Shown one piece after another: positions 26,216 through 36,536 of a stretch of DNA of 64,000 nucleotides (the stretch's first letter is position 1; each line of letters begins with the position of its first letter). The translations under genes and the position numbers were made by a program. The stretch is from Lithospermum erythrorhizon (taxonomy: Eukaryota; Streptophyta; Magnoliopsida; Boraginales; Boraginaceae), in assembly GCA_019722365.1 (NCBI GenBank), contig JADFUC010000162.1:1-64000 (forward strand). The letters run 5' to 3'. Below the pieces are notes generated by a model. That model made no database searches. It was not told the origin of the DNA and was given only the letters and a program-made list of their open reading frames with translations.

Positions 26216-26510
26216 CAAATAATTGAGAAGTTCCACCACGATATACGAAAACGTAAAATAAAAAAGCGTAGCGACTATCATTTCCGGACAAGAAGGTAAT
26301 GATGTCCAATCAAAGAATGGAATATGAAGAAAGATCCAAGAAATTCAGCGGATTTATCGTTACAAAAACGAGTAAGCAAAGTAGCACTCGACATAAATAC
26401 TACAACTTCATTAATTATCATATCAATTATCATAGTTTCAAAGAAAAGTCTGCAACTATTTCCATAAAAAAGAATTTTTTCCACAGCTCAGACCCCTATA
26501 GTCTCTAAAG

Positions 26511-27890
26511 GTACTTTAAATCCAAAGATTTTTTATTTCTTTGCAGAAAAATGAAGAAATTTGATTGACCATCTTCGTTTTTTGTATGGTTTGGTTGAAT
26601 TTATGTCAAAAAATTGGTTCTTTTGTTGTTTTTATATGGTTTATTGAGGTTTTAATTAAATACTCGCTCCGTTTTTTTATTTGATATTTTTGTATATGGA
26701 GGTGGTTGCTTTCGCCATTAATTACTAGTTAATCTTTATTTTAGTAAATATAAAATTTATATTATTAAGTTTGTATTTGAGAATAGTTTTATAATATTAT
26801 TTTCTTATAATTTTTGAACATCAAAATTTTAGCTCGATATGTAAAAGAAAAGGAGTTAGTAATTATTATGGTCAATGAGTTGGTTTGTTTCAATATGTTC
26901 TGGGTTGGTTAATTAGTTTTTTGATTACTTGTTTTCTTAGTTATGAATATTGGGAGTTGCTTGTTGTTATTATTATCTAAGGAAAAAAATCAGTTCATGG
27001 TTCTGTAATAATAGTCTGATATGTTTGTGGTGTGTATTGATGAAGACTCTTTATTTGATTATTTTTGTCAATATTTAAAGCATGATAATTAGTAAAGATA
27101 ATCTTTAAGGTCTATATTTTATTGAGAAATAAGTTTCATGAAGATTGTTTGATTCTTTGTTTCAATTTTCATGGATCTGATTTTAGATGTTGAAGGGGAA
27201 GCTTGTTCCCAGGCTTTAAATTCAAAGACCATGTCTTGTAATCTCAACTAGAAAAATCAGGGGGTTGGTGAAATCTTTTTTTTTTTATATTTAGCGATGA
27301 GGTGAGTTTCGAGGTTTCGATTAACTCATTGGGTTGGTGAAATTTTGTTAAGTAGTTTTACAAGAAAGGGAAAGGAGATTAAATAATTTGTAGTTGGTAA
27401 TGTTTTCTGATGTTCACTTTACAAGGAACTTTATGTGATTTCCTCTTATGTTACCTATTAATGGGATGACAAATTGTGGAATTTGCAAAGTGAGATTCTT
27501 GAAACCTCGTTTTCCTTGTCGTTTCTTGTTCTAGATTGAAGTTTGAACTCATAATTAATGTCCTTGTGTTATCAATCCAGTTGGTTAGAACTTAGAAGAG
27601 TAATTCTCTACTCTGATATGGTAGTTTCAGTAAATCTTTCTCAATTAGATTTATTATTGATCAAACGAGGAGTTCTCTAGATCTTAGGAGTAACTTTTTC
27701 AGAGTTCATATTTGTATTGTGGTATTAATGTTGATGTTCATGGTATTCTTTAATTCTTTACTAGCTTTCATGTTCAATCTTCATAGAATGCCTTGATTTG
27801 TCATAGTTGATTGATTGCCTTTTGCTAGTTTATGTTCTTCCTTTCTTACTCCATTATTTTTTATAGTGGATGATACTATTTCTCTGTCAG
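26511..27890 (+). other. Leader intron of the GRAS gene
   Basis: Predicted intron in the 5' leader. The donor is ctaaag|gtactt at 26,510/26,511 and the acceptor is tctctgtcag|gagg at 27,890/27,891, with a T-rich run before it. The flanking leader exon (about 26,280-26,510) has no long ORF. A long leader intron is common in PAT1-branch GRAS genes. The exact transcription start is unknown. Confidence 0.5.
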
Positions 27891-28008
27891 GAGGTCTCTC
27901 TTCATTGTATTTCAAGAACTAGCAACAACCACCATTTAGAGCTTTGGTACAACTTCTACTTGAACCGTCATCAGGATCCATAATCAAGTTGATTTAGCTG
28001 TCTTATTT

Positions 28009-28056
28009 ATGCATCACATTCAAGTGGTGAAAGCAGAAGCCATCGTGCGTGTTTAA
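28009..28056 (+). CDS. Upstream ORF, 15 codons, in GRAS leader
   Basis: An ATG in the second leader exon opens a 15-residue frame (MHHIQVVKAEAIVRV) ending in TAA, 81 bases before the main ATG. Such upstream ORFs often lower translation of regulatory genes. Whether this one is conserved or translated cannot be judged from one sequence. Confidence 0.35.
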   Translation: MHHIQVVKAEAIVRV

Positions 28057-28137
28057 ACTTTTGATAAGCTGAGAAGTGTTGATATCTGAGAATTTTTTCA
28101 AGTTACTGGTATCAAGGCCAGTACCTGGTAGGTCCAT

Positions 28138-29793
28138 ATGCTTATGTTTCCTCAAATGCAAGCATCTCAGGGACATCAGCGTTCGACTTCCATTCAACAA
28201 ATGTACCATCAAAATGGTCAACAAGTCGAACCATATTACTATTCTAATTTTCAAGTTCTGAATAGCAACACTTGCAGTAGTGATAGCAAACAAGGGGCCC
28301 AAGTTTCTCTTCAGAACTATGAGCAGTTCTTTACTCTGGAATCAGCTCCTCCAGCTGAACATGTCATCTATGATTCTCCTGCAGCAGTAAGCATCTCCTC
28401 ATGTAGGGGCACCTTTTCTCCTCAATGTTCACAATCCTACACGTCTGATATGCACCACTCCTCTGACTACGCCTATGGTTCACCTTTAAGTGGGTGCTCT
28501 GGGGTTGATGACGGCAATGACCTAAGGCATGCTTTGAGAGAATTGGAGAGTAAGTTGCTGGGCCCTGAATCTGATATGGAGGACAGTTGCAGTTGCTCCT
28601 TTGATGACAATGCCTCGAAATCATCTTCTTTCTCAAGATGGAATCAAGTATTGGAAATGATTCCTCAAATGGACTTGAAACAACTGCTTGTTCTATGCGC
28701 TGAGGCTGTGTCCGAAGGTGACATAGCACCTGCAGAAATTTTAATGAATGCATTAGAACCGAAGGTGTCAGTGTCAGGGGAGCCTTTACAACGATTAGCT
28801 GCATATATGCTGGAAGGAATTAGAGCGAAGTTGTTGTCCTCGGGAAGCATTATATACAAAAAGTTGAAATGCGGTGAACCTACAAGCTTGGAATTAATGT
28901 CCTCCATGGGCCTTCTCTATAATAGATGTCCATATATTAAGTTTGCATACTGGTCCACAAATGTTATAATAAGCGAAGCTATGGAGAATGAGAGTAGGAT
29001 TCATATAATCGACTTTTGTATCGGACAAGGTAGCCAATGGGTGTTTCTTATGCAGAGCCTTGCAAAACGGCTCGGTGGAGCTCCTTTCATCCGCATCACC
29101 GGAGTTGATGATTCTCAGTCAGAGCAGGCCCGAGGAGGCGGGCTCGAGTTAGTTGGTCAAAAGTTAGCAAAAGTTGCTGAGTCATGTGGAGTTCCATTTG
29201 CTTTTCATGCTGCCGGTACCTCAGGCTGTGAAGTGAAACGAGAGAATCTTTTCATTGAACATGGCGAGGCCGTGGCTGTTAACTTCGCATACACATTGCA
29301 CCACATGCCAGATGAGAGTGTAGACTCTACCAACAACCACCGTGATCGCCTCTTAAGGCTTGTGAAGAGCTTATCCCCCAAGGTTGTGACCCTAGTGGAA
29401 CAAGAATCCAACACAAACACTGCTCCATTCTTCCAGAGATTCCGCGAGACACTAGACTACTACACGGCTATGTTTGAGTCAATCGATGCAGGTGCAGCAC
29501 GGGATGACAAGCATCGTATATCTGCAGAAGAGCATTGTGTAGCACGCGATATTGTGAACCTCATAGCTTGCGAGGGGGCTGAGAGAGTGGAAAGGCATGA
29601 ACCTTTTGGTAAATGGAGGATGAGACTTAGGATGGCTGGATTCACTCAATGCCCTCTGAGTCCTGCAGTGCACAATACCATTACTGAATTATTGACTGAA
29701 TATAGCAAGAATTACAGACTCGAAGCAAATGATGGCGCTCTTTTTCTAGGGTGGAAGTATAGAGCTCTCGCAACTTGCTCAGCTTGGAGATAG
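28138..29793 (+). CDS. SCL13-like: GRAS transcription factor, SCL13/PAT1 branch
   Basis: Uninterrupted 551-residue GRAS protein, a plant nuclear regulator; the PAT1/SCL13 branch acts in phytochrome light signalling. Residues 1-170 are a variable Gln/Ser-rich N-terminal region. The GRAS domain follows: first leucine heptad from about 177 (QMDLKQLLVLCAEAVSEGD), VHIID motif at about 288 (IHIIDFCIGQGSQW), second leucine heptad with LELVGQKLAKVAESCGV, PFYRE-like PFFQRFRETLDYYTAMF at about 430, and SAW motif at the end (FLGWKYRALATCSAWR). There is no DELLA segment. The ATG at 28,138 is the first in frame; a third Met starting MQASQ (28,156) resembles the start of Arabidopsis SCL13 as I remember it, giving 545 residues. 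The coding region has no intron, and an upstream ORF and a leader intron precede it. The subgroup assignment rests on N-terminal resemblance and is less certain than the family. Confidence 0.93.
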   Translation: MLMFPQMQASQGHQRSTSIQQMYHQNGQQVEPYYYSNFQVLNSNTCSSDSKQGAQVSLQNYEQFFTLESAPPAEHVIYDSPAAVSISSCRGTFSPQCSQSYTSDMHHSSDYAYGSPLSGCSGVDDGNDLRHALRELESKLLGPESDMEDSCSCSFDDNASKSSSFSRWNQVLEMIPQMDLKQLLVLCAEAVSEGDIAPAEILMNALEPKVSVSGEPLQRLAAYMLEGIRAKLLSSGSIIYKKLKCGEPTSLELMSSMGLLYNRCPYIKFAYWSTNVIISEAMENESRIHIIDFCIGQGSQWVFLMQSLAKRLGGAPFIRITGVDDSQSEQARGGGLELVGQKLAKVAESCGVPFAFHAAGTSGCEVKRENLFIEHGEAVAVNFAYTLHHMPDESVDSTNNHRDRLLRLVKSLSPKVVTLVEQESNTNTAPFFQRFRETLDYYTAMFESIDAGAARDDKHRISAEEHCVARDIVNLIACEGAERVERHEPFGKWRMRLRMAGFTQCPLSPAVHNTITELLTEYSKNYRLEANDGALFLGWKYRALATCSAWR

Positions 29794-31207
29794 AATGTTG
29801 TAACTATAGTTGCATAGATGGCATAAATTCACTGACTACACCCTTATGTTTATTCTGAGAAAATAGTATACAATGATTCTACTTTCATATAAATGTTAAG
29901 AAACTCAGAACACATCCATCTTTACTTGTGGTGGATGATAAGAGTTGTTGCCTCTTTCTTTCTCTGTACTATATGTTCTACTGCAACACAGTTAAACTCC
30001 CTTGTATTTCTTTCTTGTTTCTTAATTCTGTGTTTTATATACACGCTGTGGTACGTTGTGTGCATGGTTCTTTTTCACTAGAGTTGAATGATCATTGAAG
30101 AAGGTTGCAATTTTTGTAGGAAGGGTTTGTTTCCATATTCTTTATAGTCGAAGATTTTATATTCTATGACTCTTGATTATAATTGAATATATCGAAATGG
30201 CTCATTGCATTATCCGCACTTTATTTTGTGTGAAGAAGAAATACCATTTACTTTACCAGACACCTGGGAACTAATTTATGTTATCATAGGAATAAGCAGG
30301 ACTATTTGATTCGGATTTTGCAACCCCCAAATTCCACTCAAGTGAAAGTCTCTCAAAAGTATCGAGACATATTGATGTTTTGTAGAAAGGTTCTCTGAGG
30401 AAAATTATTAATGTTATCGTTCTAATGTAATTTTAGATGAGGTTGCTCAAAGGAGATCACCTATTCACCTTGCCAGCAGATGAACAAATTTTATATCAAA
30501 TGGTCAAGCTATTAACTTTAAGCCATTAATTGGTTTATGCTACCAAAAGTAGTAATTAAAGGCTTTTTGTCTCTAATCATCGAAGATGTCTAACTATTTT
30601 TGGATGCGCCTCATTTGTTTGGACGTATTCTCTGTCTCTGTTTTTATCGCTCTATAAGCCTCCCATCCCAGACATAACGCTTCAATCCAAATAGAAATTC
30701 CATCATATTACCCCAAATATAAAAAGCAGAAACGATTATATTACAAAGAAATGACTATTTCTGTCCCTAATACTACTAAAACATGCGCTAAAATAAACCC
30801 TACCCATTTCTTTCTTAATACACCCCACTCTATCCCTACCCCACCTCACAGCCCTTTCCCCTATGTTTTAGTAAGATAATAAAAATAAATTATTTTATCA
30901 GAATATAACCATTTTACTTTATTTTAGATAATATACTATTTACTATATATTTTAATTGAAACATTAGGTTCAGCTTGACAGTGCCTACCTGTGACAACAA
31001 AATAAGATATTTGCCCTACATCAGACAGAGAATGCCTAAACAACAAAAATACCAGACCATATAAAATTACGCTGAGGCTCAAGTTCAAAGCCTAAAAAAT
31101 AAGATGTTGATTGACAGCATCTATTTCAACAGTTACAAAATCATATTTTGAACCCATTGAAGATCCCTACTGTTTAAAAAACCTTGTCATGAAACCATGA
31201 GCATGAT
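29794..31207. other. 3' flank of GRAS gene and spacer
   Basis: Holds the GRAS 3' untranslated region followed by AT-rich non-coding DNA. No ORF with a domain and no second RNA gene is visible. A block at 30,700-30,850 vaguely resembles the short MITE found at both gene promoters. Confidence 0.45.
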
Positions 31208-31281
31208 GCTTTCATAGCTCAGTTGGTTAGAGCACCCGTTTAGTAAGCGGGAGGTCTTGAGTTCGACTCTCAATGAAAGCA
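31208..31281 (+). tRNA. tRNA-Thr (anticodon AGU)
   Basis: The 74 bases fold as a complete cloverleaf: acceptor stem GCTTTCA/TGAAAGC with discriminator A, D arm GCTC..GAGC, anticodon stem CCCGT/GCGGG with one G-U closing pair, loop TTAGTAA, five-base variable region, and T arm TTGAG/CTCAA with TTCGACT in the loop. Anticodon AGT reads threonine ACU (and ACC after A-to-I editing at position 34). There is no intron and no encoded CCA, as expected for a nuclear eukaryotic tRNA. Internal A and B boxes match RNA polymerase III promoters. Confidence 0.95.
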
Positions 31282-31299
31282 AATTATTATAAAGTTTGC

Positions 31300-31305
31300 T
31301 TTTTT
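31300..31305 (+). terminator. RNA polymerase III terminator
   Basis: A run of six T begins 19 bases after the tRNA discriminator base, the usual Pol III stop signal. Confidence 0.75.
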
Positions 31306-31506
31306 GTAATGTAATTTTTCTCTTTTGGGGGTAACACTAGATGTTAATAAATACTTCGAATCACACAATACAGAAATTGGTTATGAAAATCTACACATCA
31401 TACAATCTCCACCAATACATACCAGTGCACACTCTAGAATAACGACTGCAGATCCCCTCTTACAAAAGATACAATAAGATAGGCTACACCCGTCTCCAGG
31501 AAGATC

Positions 31507-34500
31507 TTACACAAAAGAATTGCACTGCAACTTCTGAGATTCGATTACTTCCCGAGCAGTCACCTTCACCACTTGTCCACTAACATAGTGCTGCCGACAC
31601 ACAGGCATGTAAACGTCAGCTCCAGCGATCAATTCTGTCTCTGTATCCTCCGTCTTCCTCAATGTGAACGAAGCGCGTTTACCACATAGCTCACACCGTG
31701 CAGTTAACTTAGTTACAGAATCGGCTATGGGGATTATGTCGAGCACAGAACCAAAGCTTCTCCTGCCAACCCCAGAATGTTAAAGAGTTAAGTGTTATTA
31801 CAGAAACCGAATGAGGAGAAAAAGAGGATAATAGAATTTGATGCACGGTTTCGATTACAGATATTTATGGAGTTTTAAGTGAGGTCACCACAACATGAAA
31901 TAGACATGCTTGATGGATTTCTGACTAGTACCTCATATAATCTCCATCTAGTCCAGCAACAACTATGGTCTTGCCATCAAGGTCAGCAGCTTTGCTGCAG
32001 AAGTCATACAGATCTCCAAAAAACTGTGCTTCATCGATACCAATCACCTCAAGCTGTGGCAAGTTACATTCATGAGAAAATGTGAGAAACAACCGGACTA
32101 GGTTGTAAGTTGCAACTTAGAGTCACATTCTGTAGTAAAATATTACCTTATCATATGCTTCAGGACCGAGCTTTTGCCTGAAGGACAATAGATCAGCCAT
32201 CGGAAAACATGGTAACTTCTCTCCGTCATGGGTAACAATAGAATTCAATGCATATCTGGTATCCTTGTCTGACTTTATTATTGCAACATTTCTGCACAGA
32301 CCATAATGATATGAAATACCATAGCTAAACTAAATAATCCACCACGAAGTCATTTCATTAGATTAAGTTGGCTCTAGAAAAGGCGGGGAAATCTAATGAA
32401 AGACCATCTTCAAAATACTATAGCTCAATTGATACAAATAAGATAGAATATTTCATACACACACTCAGTCAACTGACATAGAGATCATGATAAAAATGGA
32501 TAAATTGTATTACCTAGAAGCATATCCACCTTATCCAATAAGTTCAACTAGTATCCTGATAGCATTAGTTAAACCAAGTATGTAAAGCAAGTAAAAGTAC
32601 AGCTGCATCATGCAAAGTTGTCCTTTTTAATAGTTTGATCATCAGGTAGCACAAGTTTGTTTCATTTTATGATTCACAAGTTTTTTGTGTATCAGCTAAA
32701 ATGAAAGGGAATTCTAGTGAACCAAAAGCAACTACTCACCAGTTATTAACAAGCTACTATAACAGGACTAACCCTGCACTATAATTCATGCTATGCAGCC
32801 TATGCTCAAAGCTCCCAAAATATCTTTACATTAAGAAGTCTAACTGGAAACTCTAGCCATTCGATCACAGTGAAGTGACCCCACAAAAACCTGTTTGCTG
32901 TTAATTTCTTATAGCTCAGGAACATCATCAGCATCTTTTAGCACTGACGTCAAGTCTATGATCACTTCATAGATCTCCTCAGTCTGTTTATGAGTATTAT
33001 GGCCCATAAAGAACATGTGGACCTCTCTTTGTATCTCGATCATGCTGTATCCCGGATCCTTAGCTAGCCCCAACTCTTTCATAAATTTTCTGATCTCTGC
33101 AACGTTTCCCCACAAGCCAAAGGAGGCATAGGCATTACACAAGACAACATACTTACCCACATTTTCACTTTCTAACTCAAAGAAGTTTTGTGCAGCAAGC
33201 TTAATCAGATCCACATTGCCATAGATCCTACAAGCCCCTAATAAAGAACCCCAAACAACAGGATGTTCTTTGTATGGACAACTTTTAACAAACTCGTAAG
33301 CTTCATCTAACCTCCCAGACCGCCCTAAAAGATCAACCATTGCTGCATAATGTTTTTCCCTTGGCTGAATCCCATAATCTTTCATCATTGATGAAAAATA
33401 TTTCCGACCTTCATTGATCAAACCTCCATGGCTACAAGCAGAAAGAACTGCAAGAAATGTAACCTGATTTGGTCTGAAACCTTCATCCATCATCTTGTGA
33501 AATGATTCCAAAACCTCGGTTACTTTTCCATGCTGTCCATATCCGGCTACCAAAGCTGTCCAAGTTACAACGTTTCTTTCCAATGAATTGTTAAAAACTA
33601 AAAGGCCCTCAGAGGGATTACTGCATTTAAAATACATATCCATCAGAGCACTATTCACAACCACATTCCCGCTTATTTGGCTTTTAATTAGTATAGCATG
33701 TGCCTGCTTTCCTTGTTCTAAGATCGCCAAAGAAGCACAGGCTCTAAAAACGGATGAAAAAGTATATTGGTCCGGCATCAGACCATATATTCTCATCCCG
33801 TGATAAAGATCCAACCCTACTTCTTCAAGTCCATTCTGCACATAACCTGCAATAATCGAATTCCAAGAAACCAAAGTTTTTTCAACTAATTTGTCAAAAA
33901 GAATATGGGCAGTGCTAAGTTCTCCTCCTTTAGCATACAAAATTAGAAGCTTAATTTTGAGATATTCACTAGGCTCATATCCAACAATAACCATTTGCCA
34001 ATGGATTCTTCTTCCTTCCTTGTATTCCTTTCTGAAAATGCAATCTTGCAGAAGAAGAGAATATGTTTCAGTTTCTACTCGTACTCCAGTACGGCACAAT
34101 AATCCAACTGCTTCCACCACTCTTCCAGAGAAACATAGCTCCTTCAATGTTTTATCCAAAACCGAATATTTCTTTATTCCCTGAAAACTGGGAATACCAT
34201 CAATGATGGAATTTGTTGGACTTTTTTTAGCATTAGTGGACCAAATTTACATCTTTCTTGGGAAAGTCGGAATGGCAAATATATGTGACAAGACAAGAAA
34301 TTTAAGAATGGACTTCTACAAGCACAAGGAGAGGATTATAGTTATGGCCTTCACCGAAGCTTTAATGAATTAGACACCCATATATAATTAACTTGCAAAA
34401 TATATAGTACATGAAGATTATACAATTACATTATAATGTCGGAAGTCATAAAACTCATTGCCGATATAGATTTCAGACTATTGAAAATCCTTTCTCGATC

Positions 34501-36313
34501 AAATGTAAATACTGATTATAGATTATTTATAATGCTTCTATTGCAAGAGCTACATTATATCACATCCTGCAATAGACTCTTCGGCGAGGTTCTTGTATAA
34601 ACTACAGAATTTCAGATTGCTGCAAATTTTCATTGCAACACTTCATGGCATCATTATTTTAGAAGAAGCATATTTTTAAAAGAAAACAAGATAATTAACC
34701 ATCACCAAATTCAATGCATGCTATCTAAAACATTAAAAACAGATAATGGTAACGGCAAGACATAAATGAATAAAATGTAGAACTAAATAGATATTTTTAC
34801 TACAGTATTACATGGAAATAAACAATTAAAATGGACTAATAAAGTATGTACACCTCCATTTCAAAAAGTTTGTCTAGTTCTGAATTTTCATCTGCAATTA
34901 ACTTTTTAAATTTTGAACACGAATATTCATGTACATGTTGTTCAATATTTGGTGAACAATATATTAAAAGATAGCTTTTTCAACTTATATAAATATTAAC
35001 ACAGTAATTATGTCCAAATTAAAGTTATGTATGTCAATTAAGGCCACAAAGTTTGTTAATTTCAATCATTAAAAATTAAACTAGACAATCTTTTTGAGAT
35101 GGAGGTGGTAAAACATATAACTAACTACGTTACTTTCACTATTACATGGAAATAAACAATTCAAATGTACAAATAAAAGTATGTATAAATCAAGTAAAAT
35201 AATTAAATAATATTATCACAAGTCACAGTTCCATTAACAATCGCAGCATTCGAAGATAGCATTTTCAAACTACTTTAATATTACCCGATAATCTTAATCC
35301 AAATCAAAGTTACACGTGTCCATTAACGCCACAAAGTTCATTAATTTATACCATTGAAAATCAAACTAGACAATTTTTTAAAAATAAACCCAATATAAAT
35401 CAACTCAAACTATGAAATATTATCCTCACTAGTCACACCTGCCATTAACACTCTCATCATTCAAAGATAGCATTTTAAAACTACTTTACTATAGATAATC
35501 TTAATCTAAATCAAAGTTACACGTATCAATTAACGCTACAAAGTTCATTAATTTCTACCATCGAAAATCAAACTAGTCAATCTTTTTAAAACAAACTAAA
35601 TATAAATTAACTAAAACAATGAAATATTATCCGTTCAAATATAGCATTTTTGAACTACTTTACTATTAACACAATAATCTTTATCCAAATCAAAGTTACT
35701 CATGTCAATTTTTTTTATTTTTTTTACAGTTAAAATTACAATAATTCTCAACCCCTCCCTTCCCATTTTACAATGAGATTCGAACCTTCACCTCAAGCAT
35801 AAGGGGTGCTAGTTCAACCGCTAGAACATTCAATGATCTCTTACATGTGTCAATTAACGCCACAAAGTTCATTAATTTCTACCATCGAAAATCAAACTAG
35901 ACAATCTTTTTAAAATAAACCGAATATAAATAAACTAAAACCATGAAATATTATCCTCACAAGTCATACCTCCCATTACCACTCTCAGCATTCATCCTCC
36001 TAAGAAGAGTAGTGGTCTTTCCAGCAAACATGGGTCCCACAATCACATGAATTTGTCCTGAATCCCTCTCTTTTTTAGGACTGACAAACTCAAAACTACC
36101 ATTACAAGAATTGTGGGGTTTATTGTTTAAGGACACAGAGGCTCTGAAAGATGACATGGAGATAGTTGGATGAAGAAAGATGGGATTTTGAGAAATGGGT
36201 TTTGATAGTTTGGTCAAAAGAATTGATTTTTGAGTGGAAAGGGAGGGGGAGAAGAGGTTGGAAGATGGAAATGAAGTGTTCAAAAATGCCTTCATTCTTG
36301 AAATATGAAACAT
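31507..36313 (-). CDS. TK1-like: Thymidine kinase (TK1 type), four exons
   Basis: Phosphorylates thymidine (and deoxyuridine) in the salvage route to dTTP. Exons on the minus strand are 36,313-35,970, 32,291-32,147, 32,053-31,932 and 31,762-31,507; every junction is GT/AG and keeps frame, giving 288 residues. Residues 1-80 are Ser/Leu-rich, poorly acidic and transit-peptide-like, suggesting plastid or mitochondrial targeting. The kinase core has a P-loop GPMFAGKTT (93-101), KSDKDTRY, the Walker B/DEAQFF motif (170-175), [10 protein letters not shown], zinc ligands CELC (C227, C230) and CRQH (C259, H262), and the thymidine-binding lasso with ADVYMPV. All key residues are present. Intron 1 is 3.7 kb and contains an entire PPR gene on the same strand, plus MITE, SINE and tandem repeats. 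A telo-box lies just before the ATG, as in many proliferation genes. The start could also be Met7; the first in-frame ATG was used. Confidence 0.93.
32909..34180 (-). CDS. E-class PLS pentatricopeptide repeat protein, nested in TK intron 1
   Basis: PPR proteins bind organelle RNA in a sequence-specific way and steer editing, splicing or stability. The frame from [21 protein letters not shown] to the stop at 32,909 encodes about 417 residues with no frameshift. It has PLS-type repeats (for example [19 protein letters not shown] and [20 protein letters not shown]), followed by E and E+ motifs ([36 protein letters not shown]), and lacks a DYW deaminase. It strongly resembles Arabidopsis At4g16470 as I remember it. 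No ATG opens this exon: the frame at 34,159 starts with TTG and stays open upstream to a TAA near 34,250. An acceptor-like tttcag|GGAATAAAG at 34,180 suggests an upstream exon carrying the start, which I could not locate. The gene lies wholly inside thymidine kinase intron 1, in the same direction. Confidence 0.85.
   Translation of the reverse strand, partial: GIKKYSVLDKTLKELCFSGRVVEAVGLLCRTGVRVETETYSLLLQDCIFRKEYKEGRRIHWQMVIVGYEPSEYLKIKLLILYAKGGELSTAHILFDKLVEKTLVSWNSIIAGYVQNGLEEVGLDLYHGMRIYGLMPDQYTFSSVFRACASLAILEQGKQAHAILIKSQISGNVVVNSALMDMYFKCSNPSEGLLVFNNSLERNVVTWTALVAGYGQHGKVTEVLESFHKMMDEGFRPNQVTFLAVLSACSHGGLINEGRKYFSSMMKDYGIQPREKHYAAMVDLLGRSGRLDEAYEFVKSCPYKEHPVVWGSLLGACRIYGNVDLIKLAAQNFFELESENVGKYVVLCNAYASFGLWGNVAEIRKFMKELGLAKDPGYSMIEIQREVHMFFMGHNTHKQTEEIYEVIIDLTSVLKDADDVPEL
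34851..35108. mobile_element. Stowaway-like MITE in TK intron 1
   Basis: A 258-bp element with TA on each side. It starts CACCTCCATTTCAAAAAG and ends as the complement of CCACCTCCATCTCAAAAAG. Fragments of its right half recur in the tandem units next to TK exon 1. Confidence 0.65.
35150..36000 (-). repeat. Tandem units carrying copies of the TK exon 1 end
   Basis: About four units of 200 bp, one being the genuine exon 1 end. Each joins a fragment of the MITE right half (caaagttcattaatttctac, then caaactagacaatcttttta) to intron sequence (atgaaatattatcctcac). Three also carry a tag of about 30 bases matching the last coding bases of exon 1 and the donor: the real one at 35,965-36,000, and copies at 35,431-35,462 and 35,221-35,252. 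The unit near 35,640 has lost its tag. The copy at 35,431 keeps a usable donor (CAG|GTGTGA); the copy at 35,221 has lost it. A SINE splits the unit nearest the exon. Confidence 0.75.
35711..35842 (-). mobile_element. tRNA-derived SINE in TK intron 1
   Basis: Read on the minus strand, it has an A box (tctagcggttgaactagca, about 35,808-35,826) and a perfect B box GGTTCGAATCTC (35,775-35,786), then a short body and an A/T-rich tail. Similar words flank it: catgtcaatt at 35,701 and acatgtgtcaatt at 35,843. These are consistent with a target-site duplication in the surrounding tandem unit. Confidence 0.7.
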
Positions 36314-36317
36314 GAAG

Positions 36318-36326
36318 TTAGGGTTT
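36318..36326 (-). promoter_or_regulatory. Telo-box in TK leader
   Basis: AAACCCTAA on the minus strand, a few bases before the ATG at 36,313. Telo-boxes are found in promoters and leaders of plant genes active in dividing cells, fitting a nucleotide-salvage kinase. Confidence 0.5.
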
Positions 36327-36350
36327 ATGTGTTTATGTGTTTATCATTTG

Positions 36351-36395
36351 AGGTGGTGGAGGTGGAGGTGGAGGTGGTGGTGGTGGTGGCGGCGG
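36351..36395. repeat. GGT/GGA trinucleotide repeat in TK leader
   Basis: A run of ggtggtggaggt-type triplets in the TK 5' leader. On the minus strand it would translate as polyproline, but the frame has no ATG (it opens with TTG), so it is untranslated leader. Confidence 0.6.
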
Positions 36396-36536
36396 ATTTT
36401 GAGGTTTAGCAGACTTGGCGGCTCTTGTCTTGGAGGGAGAAGTTTGGAGTGAGAGAGGGAGAATTCGAAAGAGATGATGATGGCAACTTACGATTTCGCC
36501 TGTAGTATGGATTTCCAAAGGGTCTATTGACTAAAT

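Noticed and set aside
28364..29673. Several minus-strand and alternative-frame ORFs over the GRAS gene
   Set aside because: Shadows of a well-supported coding region.
36333..36518. Polyproline ORF upstream of TK
   Set aside because: It has no ATG (opens with TTG) and lies in the TK 5' leader over a GGT/GGA triplet repeat.
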